Made by a program: the position numbers and the translations under genes
Notes under the pieces: model-generated
What the model was told of the DNA's origin: nothing
Database searches by the model: none
The model's input: only the letters and a program-made list of their open reading frames with translations
DNA from: Neobacillus sp. SuZ13
GTDB lineage: Bacteria > Bacillota > Bacilli > Bacillales > Cytobacillaceae
Assembly: GCF_030123365.1 (NCBI RefSeq)
Contig: NZ_CP126107.1
Span: 1,411,501-1,475,500, forward strand
DNA: 64,000 nucleotides
Reading direction: 5' to 3'
Shown here: positions 1 to 8,558 of the stretch, piece after piece
Numbering within the stretch: position 1 is the stretch's first letter
Layout: every line of letters begins with the position of its first letter

Positions 1-1318
1 GTCCAATACCTTGAATTCCACGTGGGTCATATGCAGGGATTGACTGACCTTTAACAGACATGGACAGTTCAGGTTTTCCCCAAGATGCTGCTGCACGTGC
101 TGGTCCTTCAGCAAGAATCCCTCCGAAGCCTTCACGGTGTGCAATCTTCTTGGTTAATTCAATCATAGAATCGGCATCACCCCAGACTAATTCCTCTGAA
201 ATGATTCCTTTCTCATAAGCTTCCATTGTAACAGAGAAGCAGTGACCCAGTTCAATTGTATCTAGACCATACTCATTACAACGGTCGATCATATATGAAA
301 TCGCTTCCGCATCACTTAGTAAACAGTTCGAACCAAGTGACCAGGCAGATTCAAATTCAATACTTTCTACACGAGTTTTGTATTTGCCATCTTTTACTTC
401 TACTTCGATTTTACAGCCAACTGGGCAGGCATGGCAGGTATTATTGGCTACACGTAAATTCGTGTTATAATATTCACCGCTATGTTTCTCTGCTTCATCC
501 CAGTGTGTTAGTTGGGAATTCTTAGTTGGAAGCGCTCCCACCTCATTGATTAAGTTAGTTAATACATTTGTTCCATAGACGGATAAACCACCTTTATTAG
601 GTGCAGTTAAGCCCCCATCAAGGATTGCTTTGACGGCTTTTTTATTGGCATCTTTGTAATCAGTATCCAATTTTGGCTGCGGCATATTGCCTTTTTGAGG
701 AGCTTTAATAACAATCGCTTTTAACTTTTTAAAGCCTGCAACTGCAGCAGTACCACCGCGGCCAGCTGCCCGGTCATGTTCATTAATAAATGAGGCAAAG
801 CGTACAGTGTTTTCACCCGCTTGACCAATAGTCATTACACTTAGATCTGATTCTCCATGTTCATCTTTCATTGCTTGGATAAAAGCTCTAGTGCTAGTTC
901 CCCATAAGTTAGATGCATCCCGAAGCACTGCTTTGCCATCTTCAATAAATAGGTATACGGGCTTGTCGCTTTTTCCTGAAAAAATAATATTATCCACTCC
1001 AGCCCACTTTAGACGTGCTGCTGTCCATCCACCAATGTGAGAATCTGTAACTGTACCAGTTAAAGGTGATTTTGTGACAACACAAAGGCGTCCGCTCATG
1101 GAAGAACGTGATCCTGTGACAGGACCTGTCATGATACATAGGATGTTTTCCGCAGATAATGGCTCGACTTCAGGGCCGTTATCTAACACATACTTAACTC
1201 CAAGGCCGCGGCCGCCTATGTATTTTTTTGCATCTTCTTCATTGATGGCCCGATAATTTATTACCCCATTTGTTAAATCGACCAAGACTTCTTTGTTTTT
1301 AAAACCGCCTAGATTCAA
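1..1318 (-). CDS. Aldehyde:ferredoxin oxidoreductase (tungsten/molybdopterin enzyme), C-terminal end cut off by the window
   Basis: Oxidises aldehydes to carboxylates in the cytoplasm using a pterin-bound W or Mo, passing electrons to ferredoxin. The visible 439 codons begin with the AOR N-terminal domain (IGGRGLGVKY near residue 35, SMSGRL near 78) and contain a Cys cluster TCHACPVGC near residue 293, as expected for the 4Fe-4S ligands; the last Cys ligand and the second half of domain 3 lie beyond base 1. I place the start at a TTG 6 bases after GGAGGGG; no ATG fits. The divergent neighbour is a ThiF/MoeB-type enzyme, and moaA, moeA and mobB lie 14-19 kb away, consistent with cofactor supply. 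Tungsten rather than molybdenum is inferred from the family only. Confidence 0.92.
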   Translation of the reverse strand, partial: MNLGGFKNKEVLVDLTNGVINYRAINEEDAKKYIGGRGLGVKYVLDNGPEVEPLSAENILCIMTGPVTGSRSSMSGRLCVVTKSPLTGTVTDSHIGGWTAARLKWAGVDNIIFSGKSDKPVYLFIEDGKAVLRDASNLWGTSTRAFIQAMKDEHGESDLSVMTIGQAGENTVRFASFINEHDRAAGRGGTAAVAGFKKLKAIVIKAPQKGNMPQPKLDTDYKDANKKAVKAILDGGLTAPNKGGLSVYGTNVLTNLINEVGALPTKNSQLTHWDEAEKHSGEYYNTNLRVANNTCHACPVGCKIEVEVKDGKYKTRVESIEFESAWSLGSNCLLSDAEAISYMIDRCNEYGLDTIELGHCFSVTMEAYEKGIISEELVWGDADSMIELTKKIAHREGFGGILAEGPARAAASWGKPELSMSVKGQSIPAYDPRGIQGIG

Positions 1319-1343
1319 ATTTTTCCCCTCCACTTCTAATTTT

Positions 1344-1397
1344 AAGGAATAGATATGCATCTCTTATAATATTAGAAAATGATATAAGAGATTCCTT
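1344..1397 (-). promoter_or_regulatory. Imperfect inverted repeat in the leader of the AOR gene
   Basis: ATCTCTTATA (1359-1368) is matched exactly by TATAAGAGAT (1383-1392) across a 14-base gap, and the stem continues as AAGGA (1344-1348) with TCCTT (1393-1397) after a one-sided bulge. It lies 26-79 bases upstream of the AOR start. It could be an operator overlapping the promoter or a leader hairpin; no known motif is recognised. Confidence 0.5.
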
Positions 1398-1521
1398 CCA
1401 AAATTATACTTAAACCTATTTTTATTATATAACTTTTTGAATACTTTTAAAATTAGTAAATTATAAACAACACAAATTAATAATTTGGTAAAATAATAGT
1501 AGTTTGGAAAAGAGGTGTAAT

Positions 1522-2550
1522 ATGAGTGAAATTGAACGCTATTCAAGACAGATTCTTTTTCAACAGATAGGGAAGACAGGTCAAATAAAATTATTGAATA
1601 GCAAAGTGGCCATTGTGGGAGTAGGAGCACTTGGTACGGTGATTGCTAACCATCTTGTCCGTTCAGGGGTGGGCTATATCCGTTTAATTGATCGGGATTT
1701 GGTTGAACTTTCAAATCTGCAGCGTCAGACGCTCTTTGATGAAGAGGATGCAAGCTTACAGCTTCCAAAAGTCATCGCTGCCCAAAAAAGGTTAAATAAA
1801 ATTAATTCATCTGTTACCATTGATGCACATATCGCTGATATAAACCTTGATAATGCAGAAGAATTATTAACAGGTATGGATTGCATCGTAGATGGTACCG
1901 ATAATTTTATGACACGCTTCTTAATCAATGATGTGGCTGTTAAGTATCGAGTTCCCTGGGTTCATGGGGCAGCTGTAAGCTCTAGAGGGATGTTTACTTC
2001 CATAATACCAGGAAAAACACCTTGTTATCGCTGTCTCTTTCCTAATGTTCCAACTGGGACAGGGGAAACCTGCGATACCGTTGGTGTATTGTCACCGTTA
2101 ACAGATATTATTGGATCATTTCAAGCCCTCGAGGCAATCAAAATATTAATTGGGGAAAAGACTACACCTAATTTAGAACAAATTGATATTTGGGATTATT
2201 CCACCTTGCAAATGGATATTTCCGAGGGGAGAAATCCTAATTGTCCAACATGTGTGAACCATCAATTTGATTTTCTCGATCGATCTTCAGAACAGCAGAT
2301 AGCTTATACAACACTTTGCGGGCGTAATACGATCCAAATTAATCCACGAAATAAACGCGAATTGGATGTAAGAAAGTTAGCCGAGAATCTTAAGAAAAGT
2401 GGCAGTGTGTCGGGAAATGACTATTTGCTCCGCTTTTCTCCAGATGTAGATACTTCAATTGTTGTGTTTAAAGATGCACGTGTATTGATTCATGGAACTA
2501 ATGATGTGGTCAAAGCAAAGTTGCTTTATTCCAAATACATTGGGAACTAA
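1522..2550 (+). CDS. ThiF/MoeB/HesA-type E1-like sulfur-carrier adenylyltransferase
   Basis: Adenylates the C-terminal Gly-Gly of a small ubiquitin-like sulfur carrier (MoaD or ThiS type). A nucleotide-binding glycine loop GVGALG lies near residue 35, followed by the family signature LSNLQRQ near 66. Two Cys pairs (CYRC near 172 and CPTC near 242) should bind structural zinc. A C-terminal domain of about 85 residues (CGRNTIQI onward) is seen in Bacillus ThiF/MoeB proteins; there is no rhodanese domain. The ATG at 1522, behind AGAGGTG, is preferred over an ATG 18 bases upstream that lacks a ribosome site. Its position next to AOR suggests a molybdopterin/tungstopterin role, but a thiamine role cannot be excluded. 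Confidence 0.85.
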   Translation: MSEIERYSRQILFQQIGKTGQIKLLNSKVAIVGVGALGTVIANHLVRSGVGYIRLIDRDLVELSNLQRQTLFDEEDASLQLPKVIAAQKRLNKINSSVTIDAHIADINLDNAEELLTGMDCIVDGTDNFMTRFLINDVAVKYRVPWVHGAAVSSRGMFTSIIPGKTPCYRCLFPNVPTGTGETCDTVGVLSPLTDIIGSFQALEAIKILIGEKTTPNLEQIDIWDYSTLQMDISEGRNPNCPTCVNHQFDFLDRSSEQQIAYTTLCGRNTIQINPRNKRELDVRKLAENLKKSGSVSGNDYLLRFSPDVDTSIVVFKDARVLIHGTNDVVKAKLLYSKYIGN

Positions 2551-2563
2551 ATGGATTCAAATG

Positions 2564-2593
2564 AAAAAGGCGTGGATGCCCATGCCTTTTTTT
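2564..2593. terminator. Bidirectional terminator between the convergent moeB-like and DUF2777-like genes
   Basis: AAAAAGGCGTGG pairs with CCATGCCTTTTT, leaving a 4-base loop, with T runs on both strands. Confidence 0.8.
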
Positions 2594-3157
2594 CTATGAG
2601 ATCATTTTCTCTATCACTAATCGTTTTCCCGTATTTAATGTAAATTCAAACCGATCATTCACCTTTTCGTAATAACAAAAATGGTGTTGGACATTACAAA
2701 TTTGTTCCTGATTATCGAAGACTAAAAAATTTACCCCATCCTTACGATTTTCATCCGATAAGAAGGATAAATGATTATAACAGTAGATGCAATCGTAAAT
2801 AGAAAAGTTTAAGGAGTTTAAAGTGGTAACAAATTGAAAAAAAGCATCATCATTTATCCCATCTAAAAGCCTTTCAAGTGAATAAACTAAATGTTTCCTA
2901 ATCCTGACTAAATCATGATTACGAAGCATGGTTGCTTCGTTTCCAATTCGGATTTTTCCTGTTTCGTACAATTTACCTCTCTTCCAACGGTTCATCCGGA
3001 AGACTTCAATTTCTTGCTGAAGGTAATCATCTAACATTTCAGCTTCTTCCGTTTCCTCATCAAAGAAGATCCATTGTTCATTAATTTGTTCAACAGTTCC
3101 TTCTGTGTAGGCTCTTTCCTGAAAATCGTATAGTCTCATTCGTTGTTGTCGATTCAT
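2594..3157 (-). CDS. Bacillaceae conserved hypothetical protein, DUF2777-like
   Basis: A 187-residue cytoplasmic protein with no signal peptide or membrane segment. It is acidic near the N-terminus (FFDEETEEAEMLDDY) and contains a C-x2-C pair (DCIYCYNHL near residue 120). The overall look, starting MNRQQRMRLYDFQERA and followed by EGTVEQINEQWIFFD, resembles the DUF2777 family as I remember it. Function is unknown. The start has a usable Shine-Dalgarno site (GGAGGTTAAT on the minus strand). It is monocistronic and convergent with the upstream ThiF/MoeB gene. Confidence 0.7.
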   Translation of the reverse strand: MNRQQRMRLYDFQERAYTEGTVEQINEQWIFFDEETEEAEMLDDYLQQEIEVFRMNRWKRGKLYETGKIRIGNEATMLRNHDLVRIRKHLVYSLERLLDGINDDAFFQFVTTLNSLNFSIYDCIYCYNHLSFLSDENRKDGVNFLVFDNQEQICNVQHHFCYYEKVNDRFEFTLNTGKRLVIEKMIS

Positions 3158-3374
3158 TATTAACCTCCGTGCCAGATGATATCATATTCTTTTTAGACAT
3201 CTTCATGAAATTTTATAACAGAAAGGTAAAGTATTATTTTTTTAACTTAAAAATCTGACTACCTTACACAGCCTTCCGCTTTTCTTTTTGGACAATTAAC
3301 CAATTCCTATGGGCTGAATACTATAAAACATGATTCATGTACAGTAGTTCTGTTAATGAGGAGTGTGAAAGAAA

Positions 3375-5222
3375 ATGTGTGGCATTACAGGCTGGATTAA
3401 TTATGATAGGTCACTCAAAAACGAGGTAGAAACACTGACCAAAATGACAAATACTCTGGCAAAAAGAGGCCCGGATGAAACAAACATCTGGTCTGATGCA
3501 AATATTGCTTTTGGTCATAAAAGACTGATTGTTGTTGACCCTGAAGGGGGAAGACAGCCAATGTCCAAACTAAAAGACGGATATAAATACACCATTTGCT
3601 ATAATGGGGAATTGTATAATACAGAAGATATCCGCAAAGTTCTCCATACTAAAGGATATTCATTTAAGGGTCATTCTGATACAGAAGTTCTATTATCTGC
3701 CTATATAGAATGGGCGGAAGAGTGTGTAAATTATTTGAACGGAATTTATGCATTTGCTGTTTGGGATAGCAAAAAGGAGCAGCTCTTTATAGGCCGAGAT
3801 CGCTTAGGAGTAAAACCATTATTCTTCAGGGAACATGAGAAAGGTCTTTTATTTGCTTCTGAAACCAAGGCTATATTAGCCCATCCAGAAGTGAAAACTG
3901 AAATCAATCAAGAAGGTCTTGCTGAAATCTTTGGAATTGGGCCATCTAGATCGCCAGGTTCCGGGATCTTTAAAGGAATAAATGAACTAAGACCGGCACA
4001 TGCTCTAACATTTTCAAAGAATGGTCTAAAAATTTGGCGTTATTGGAATGTAAAAAGTGAAGAACATAAGGACAGCGTGGAAGAAACCGCTGAGAAGGTC
4101 CGCTATTTAGTAACAGATGCTGTAACGAGGCAGCTTGTTTCGGATGTTCCATTAAGTACCTTTTTGTCTGGCGGTTTAGATTCAAGCATCATTACGGCGA
4201 TAGCTGCAAAAGGTTTTCAGGACCAAAACAAAGGGCAGCTCCATACCTACTCCATTGATTATGAAGGTAATGACAAATATTTTTCCTCAACAGAATTCCA
4301 ACCAGATGCTGATGGGAAATTTATTCAAATGATTACGGATAAATTTAAGACCATTCACCATAACAAAATAATTACTCAGGAGCAATTGGTAAATGATTTG
4401 GTCGAAGCGACCCATGTAAGGGACCTTCCAGGGATGGCAGATGTTGACTCCTCATTACTTTGGTTTTGTAAAGAAATCAAACAGGATTTTGTTGTTAGCC
4501 TGTCAGGGGAATGTGCAGATGAAATATTCGGCGGGTACCCTTGGTTCCATCGAAAACAAGACTTAGAACGTCCAGGATTTCCATGGATGCGGTCATTAGC
4601 AGAACGACAAAATTTGTTGAAATCACATTGGCAGGATAAACTTAAATTGAATGATTACGTAATGGAAAAGTATAATCAGGCGATTGCCGAAACGCCAAGA
4701 TTAGATGGTGAAAGCGGGGAAGAAGCTAAGCGGAGAGAATTATTTTATATTAATATGATTAGCTTTATGACTACCTTGCTTGATCGGAAAGATCGGATGA
4801 GCATGGGTGCAAGTCTCGAAGTCAGGGTTCCATTTGCCGATCACCGCCTTGTTGAATATGTGTGGAATATCCCGTGGGAAATTAAAATGTATCGTGGGAG
4901 AGAAAAAGGAATTCTTCGAAAAGCATTTGAGGGTATTTTACCAGAGGAAGTATTGTATCGTAAAAAAAGCCCGTATCCAAAGACACACAATCCTGCCTAC
5001 ACGATTGCCGTCCAAAAACAGGTGGAGAATATTTTACAGGATAAATCCTCCGCATTACATGAATTTTTTAATAAAGAGCAACTTGAAAATATCGTGAAGT
5101 CTGGTGGGAATTCCTTTCAAGAACCATGGTTTGGCCAGTTGATGACAGGACCTCAATTATTGGCGTACCTTGTGCAACTGCACACATGGTTTAAGGATTA
5201 TAATATTAACATAGTGAATTAA
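3375..5222 (+). CDS. asnO: Asparagine synthetase (glutamine-hydrolysing), AsnO type
   Basis: Makes asparagine from aspartate, glutamine and ATP. The class II amidotransferase nucleophile is Cys2 (MCGITGW). The glutaminase domain covers about residues 1-190, and the synthetase domain carries the PP-loop SGGLDSS at about 265-271. Length (615) matches B. subtilis AsnO (YisO, 614), which belongs to a sporulation-expressed paralogue. The start is fixed by the need for Cys2 and by GAGGAGTG upstream. A perfect-palindrome terminator follows at 5294. The next gene encodes a GH13 pseudoenzyme in the same direction but behind this terminator. Confidence 0.93.
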   Translation: MCGITGWINYDRSLKNEVETLTKMTNTLAKRGPDETNIWSDANIAFGHKRLIVVDPEGGRQPMSKLKDGYKYTICYNGELYNTEDIRKVLHTKGYSFKGHSDTEVLLSAYIEWAEECVNYLNGIYAFAVWDSKKEQLFIGRDRLGVKPLFFREHEKGLLFASETKAILAHPEVKTEINQEGLAEIFGIGPSRSPGSGIFKGINELRPAHALTFSKNGLKIWRYWNVKSEEHKDSVEETAEKVRYLVTDAVTRQLVSDVPLSTFLSGGLDSSIITAIAAKGFQDQNKGQLHTYSIDYEGNDKYFSSTEFQPDADGKFIQMITDKFKTIHHNKIITQEQLVNDLVEATHVRDLPGMADVDSSLLWFCKEIKQDFVVSLSGECADEIFGGYPWFHRKQDLERPGFPWMRSLAERQNLLKSHWQDKLKLNDYVMEKYNQAIAETPRLDGESGEEAKRRELFYINMISFMTTLLDRKDRMSMGASLEVRVPFADHRLVEYVWNIPWEIKMYRGREKGILRKAFEGILPEEVLYRKKSPYPKTHNPAYTIAVQKQVENILQDKSSALHEFFNKEQLENIVKSGGNSFQEPWFGQLMTGPQLLAYLVQLHTWFKDYNINIVN

Positions 5223-5293
5223 TTAGGTTTGATTTCTAGCAAATCGAAGAATTTAAATTTGGAATAAAAACTTGATTAGATTAAAATAGTGTA

Positions 5294-5330
5294 GGGAAGA
5301 GGATATCCTCTTCCCTTTTTTAGAGGAGGA
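5294..5330 (+). terminator. asnO terminator that can alternatively pair with the next gene's Shine-Dalgarno
   Basis: A 22-bp perfect palindrome GGGAAGAGGATATCCTCTTCCC (5294-5315) is followed by six T. Ten bases before the next start codon lies the ribosome site AGAGGAGGA (5322-5330), which is complementary to the descending arm ATCCTCT of the palindrome. Confidence 0.85.
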
Positions 5331-5339
5331 TTTAACTAT

Positions 5340-6851
5340 ATGAAAAAAATCACAATTATTTTAATCTTGTTATTACTGAACTCATCGCTTTCTGCACATG
5401 CGGCCGTTGAAAAGAAAGAACGCTTATGGCAGGATGAATCGGTTTATTCCATTATGATTGATCGTTTCAACGATGGAAATCGGAAAAATGATATTGATGT
5501 AAATGCTAAAGATCCTTTGGTATATAATGGCGGAGATATCCAGGGAATTATTGATAAGTTAGATTACATACATGATATGGGGTTTACTGCGATTCGATTA
5601 AGTCCTATTTTTGATAACACAAAAAATGGCTACCATGGTTTTTGGGTAAAGGATTTTTATAAAGTTGATGAGCATTTTGGCACGATGAAGTCTTTCCAAT
5701 CGTTAGTAAAAGAAGCTCACAAACGAAAAATGAGGGTAATCATCGATTTTGTGACGAATAATGTAGCGGCGGATCATCCTTGGCTAAGTGATTCCGGCAA
5801 GCAGGATTGGTTTCATGCAAAACATGAGACAGCATCTGGAGATGAAAAACAGAAGGAACTTGAGCAAGATTGGATTGATGGATTGCCCGATCTTAATCAG
5901 GATAATCCAGAAGTGAAAAAATACTTAATTGATACTGCAAAATGGTGGATCAATAAAACAGATATTGATGGGATGAGCTTACCGGAAGTAAACTATGTTC
6001 CAATTAGCTTTTGGTCTGATTTTTCAACTGAACTTAAGAAGACAAAAAAAGACTTTTTTCTGTTAGGGGTCATTTCAAAAAATAATCCTATAGATATGCA
6101 AACATATACAGGTGCTGGGATAGACAGTGTCGTTACGTATCAATATAGTGAAAAATTAAGAAAGACTTTTGCAAGTACAGATCAGTCCTTTAGTACACTA
6201 TACTCAGATGTGGATAAAAATCAGCAATCATTTTTAAGACCTAATTTTTTGGATAACGAATATACAACAAGATTTACGAGTGATATTGTGGCAAAGAAAC
6301 AATTCCCAGGCTCACGCTGGAAAACAGCAATGTTGTACCTTTATACCACTCCAGGCATTCCAATCATTTATTATGGGACAGAAATTGCTTTAAATGGTGG
6401 AGGAATTCCTGATAACCGCGGGCAAATGAGCTTTAGGGCTGAAAAGGAATTGATTGATTATATCACCAAGGTGGGAGAATTAAGGAACCAACTTCCTTCA
6501 TTAACAAGAGGAACAATGGAGATGCTCTATGATCAAAATGGTATGGTTGTTTATAAACGTGTATATAAAGGGGAAACCTCAATCATTGCAATCAATAATT
6601 CAAGCAAATCTCAAAGTGTAACGTTAACAAACGACCAGATTGAGGATGGGAAAGAACTGAGGGGACTCCTGGGAGGAGATAAAGTAACAAATAATGATAA
6701 TAAATATATGATCATTCTAGATCGGGATAATTCAGAGGTATATGTTGCAGCGGAGAAAAGCGGCATTAATTTTCCATTGATTGCCGGGTTAGTGGTTGTT
6801 TACCTGTTGTTTTTCTTATTTTTAATGAAATTAAGAAAAAATAAACGTTAA
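5340..6851 (+). CDS. Membrane-anchored GH13 alpha-amylase-family protein lacking all catalytic residues (predicted pseudoenzyme)
   Basis: The fold is clearly that of an extracellular Bacillus alpha-amylase/cyclomaltodextrinase: signal peptide (cleavage likely after SAHA), YNGGDIQGIIDKLDYI near residue 61, GTMKSF, GLPDLN, and a C-terminal beta domain. A single transmembrane helix lies at about residues 478-497 and ends in KLRKNKR, so it should face outward on a membrane stalk. The four GH13 motifs are degenerate: region I NH is N140-N141; region II R, nucleophile D, K and H are S213, P215, N218 and Y219; region III E is V244; region IV H and D are E307 and Y308. It should not hydrolyse glycosides; carbohydrate binding or a wall-related role is possible. 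The reading frame is intact, so this is not simple decay. Confidence 0.9.
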   Translation: MKKITIILILLLLNSSLSAHAAVEKKERLWQDESVYSIMIDRFNDGNRKNDIDVNAKDPLVYNGGDIQGIIDKLDYIHDMGFTAIRLSPIFDNTKNGYHGFWVKDFYKVDEHFGTMKSFQSLVKEAHKRKMRVIIDFVTNNVAADHPWLSDSGKQDWFHAKHETASGDEKQKELEQDWIDGLPDLNQDNPEVKKYLIDTAKWWINKTDIDGMSLPEVNYVPISFWSDFSTELKKTKKDFFLLGVISKNNPIDMQTYTGAGIDSVVTYQYSEKLRKTFASTDQSFSTLYSDVDKNQQSFLRPNFLDNEYTTRFTSDIVAKKQFPGSRWKTAMLYLYTTPGIPIIYYGTEIALNGGGIPDNRGQMSFRAEKELIDYITKVGELRNQLPSLTRGTMEMLYDQNGMVVYKRVYKGETSIIAINNSSKSQSVTLTNDQIEDGKELRGLLGGDKVTNNDNKYMIILDRDNSEVYVAAEKSGINFPLIAGLVVVYLLFFLFLMKLRKNKR

Positions 6852-6883
6852 AATGTCGGGGAGCTTTCCCCGACAATTTTTTT
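6852..6883. terminator. Bidirectional terminator between GH13 gene and SDR gene
   Basis: TGTCGGGGA pairs with TCCCCGACA around a 4-base loop, followed by seven T on the plus strand. Confidence 0.85.
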
Positions 6884-7754
6884 AGCCGTTAATAATTTCT
6901 CCGCCATTTACATGAATCATTTGCCCACTGACATAGGAGGAGTCATCTGAGGCAAGAAAAACATAACTGGCTGCTAGTTCATATGGCTGTCCTGCTCTAC
7001 CCATTGCCGTATTTGAACCAAACGTAGCAACTTGGTCTTCTGTGAAAGTCGATGGGATCAGAGGTGTCCAGATTGGACCTGGGGCAACGCCGTTAACGCG
7101 AATCCCTTGAGGTGCGAGGGACAATGCTAGAGAGCGGGTAAAGGAAACGATTGCCCCTTTGGTTGCGGAATAGTCCAATAATTGTTCATGACCCTTGTAA
7201 GCTGTTATGGAAGCCGTATTTATAATTGATGCCCCCTGTTTTAAAAAGGGAAGAACCATTTTTGTCATATAGAAAAAGGAGAAAATATTTGTACGGAATG
7301 TTTTTTCCAATTGTTGAGAGGTGATTGATAATAAACTTTTTTGCGGGTGTTGTTCCGCTGCGTTATTGACAAGTATATCTAACCTCCCAAATTCGGAATG
7401 AATCTTATTCACGGTTTCTTTGCAAAATTCTTCACTGCCTATGTCCCCAGAATAAAGCAGGCATCTTCGCCCTTCCGCTTCAATTAATTTCTTTGTTTCT
7501 TCTGCATCTTGATGCTCTTCTAAATAAATAATTGCTACGTCTGCCCCTTCTTTGGCAAAATAAATGGCGGCAGATTTTCCGATCCCACTGTCACCACCAG
7601 TAATAATTGCTGTTTTGCCTGTTAATTTTCCACTTGGCTGATAATTGGGATCAACCGAAATGGGCAGAGGATTCATTTCACTTTCGATGCCGGGCTGATG
7701 ATTTTGATGCTGTGCTGGAAAGGTCTTCTTTTGTTGATTTTGATTGTTGCTCAT
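6882..7754 (-). CDS. Short-chain dehydrogenase/reductase, YhdF/YdaD-like (general stress type)
   Basis: NAD(P)-dependent oxidoreductase of unknown substrate. After a polar Gln/Asn-rich N-terminal extension of about 45 residues, typical of the YdaD/YhdF/YghA subfamily, it has the Rossmann motif TGGDSGIGKS near residue 53, NNAAE near 130, and the catalytic Ser-Tyr-Lys (NTASIT; YSATK). The C-terminal GQMIHVNGGEIING is usual. Length (290) equals B. subtilis YhdF (289). It stands alone, convergent with the GH13 gene. In B. subtilis several members belong to the SigB stress regulon, but I see no clear SigB promoter here. Confidence 0.85.
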   Translation of the reverse strand: MSNNQNQQKKTFPAQHQNHQPGIESEMNPLPISVDPNYQPSGKLTGKTAIITGGDSGIGKSAAIYFAKEGADVAIIYLEEHQDAEETKKLIEAEGRRCLLYSGDIGSEEFCKETVNKIHSEFGRLDILVNNAAEQHPQKSLLSITSQQLEKTFRTNIFSFFYMTKMVLPFLKQGASIINTASITAYKGHEQLLDYSATKGAIVSFTRSLALSLAPQGIRVNGVAPGPIWTPLIPSTFTEDQVATFGSNTAMGRAGQPYELAASYVFLASDDSSYVSGQMIHVNGGEIING

Positions 7755-7827
7755 TACTTAATACCTCCAAGTGTTTACTCCTTATTAGTTTTTGATAAAT
7801 AGGTCAAATTATGAAAAAAATGATGAT

Positions 7828-7861
7828 AAAAAAAGCGAAAGGATTTATCAATCCTTCCGCC
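7828..7861 (-). terminator. Terminator of yitK
   Basis: On the minus strand GCGGAAGGATT pairs with AATCCTTTCGC around a short loop and is followed by seven T. Confidence 0.8.
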
Positions 7862-7868
7862 GTTTTTA

Positions 7869-8366
7869 TTATCGGTAATTTATAAACTGGACATCCACTG
7901 TTAGGTCAGCCTCACGCACAAGGGAGATGATCTTTTGTAAATCATCCCGATTTTTACCACTAACACGGACTTGGTCGTCCTGAACCTGACTTTTCACCTT
8001 GACGCCGCTATTTTTAATAATGGTATTAATTTTTTTTGCATTTTCTTTATCAATACCTTGAACCATTTTAGCACGTTGACGTACTGTTCCGCCGGACGCT
8101 TTTTCGACTTTTCCATAGTCAAGATTCCGAACTGGAACTCCTCGTTTTATTAACTTGCTAAATAGAACATCCTTTAGTTGGTCCATTTTATATTCATCAT
8201 CGGAAACAAGCACCAGTTCTTCTTTTTCTTTATCAAGTGAGACTTCACTTTTGCTGCCCTTAAAATCATAGCGTGTGCCAATTTCTTTCATTGTTTGGGC
8301 GATCGCATTTGATACTTCTGATAAGTCAACCTGAGATACAATATCAAATGAGCTATCTTTTGACAT
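7869..8366 (-). CDS. yitK: YajQ-family nucleotide-binding protein (UPF0234)
   Basis: 165 residues, the family's usual size. It starts [17 protein letters not shown] and contains [11 protein letters not shown] near residue 33, then [15 protein letters not shown] and GSKSEV-type motifs of YajQ. Family members bind nucleotides or RNA, and a Xanthomonas homologue binds cyclic-di-GMP; the role in Bacillus is unknown. Divergent from yitL and part of the conserved yitK-yitL-yitS-yitT-yitU-yitW order. Confidence 0.92.
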   Translation of the reverse strand: MSKDSSFDIVSQVDLSEVSNAIAQTMKEIGTRYDFKGSKSEVSLDKEKEELVLVSDDEYKMDQLKDVLFSKLIKRGVPVRNLDYGKVEKASGGTVRQRAKMVQGIDKENAKKINTIIKNSGVKVKSQVQDDQVRVSGKNRDDLQKIISLVREADLTVDVQFINYR

Positions 8367-8558
8367 AACAAAACCTCCATTTTATTAACAATATCTTAAA
8401 ACCATCTCTGAAGAAAGTTTCCCTTTATGGGTACATTATAGTAAAATATAGCAGTTCAAACAACTATTTGAAGAGGAAGCGTCCTTTCCGTACATATGGA
8501 TTGGAGTGCTTGGAATGAACTTAACTAATTCTCCGTGAGTAGAAAAGAGGAGCTATAT

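Noticed and set aside
5340..6851. GH13 gene as a pseudogene
   Set aside because: The frame is uninterrupted, the signal peptide, barrel landmarks and membrane anchor are intact, and a strong ribosome site is present; only the active site is lost.
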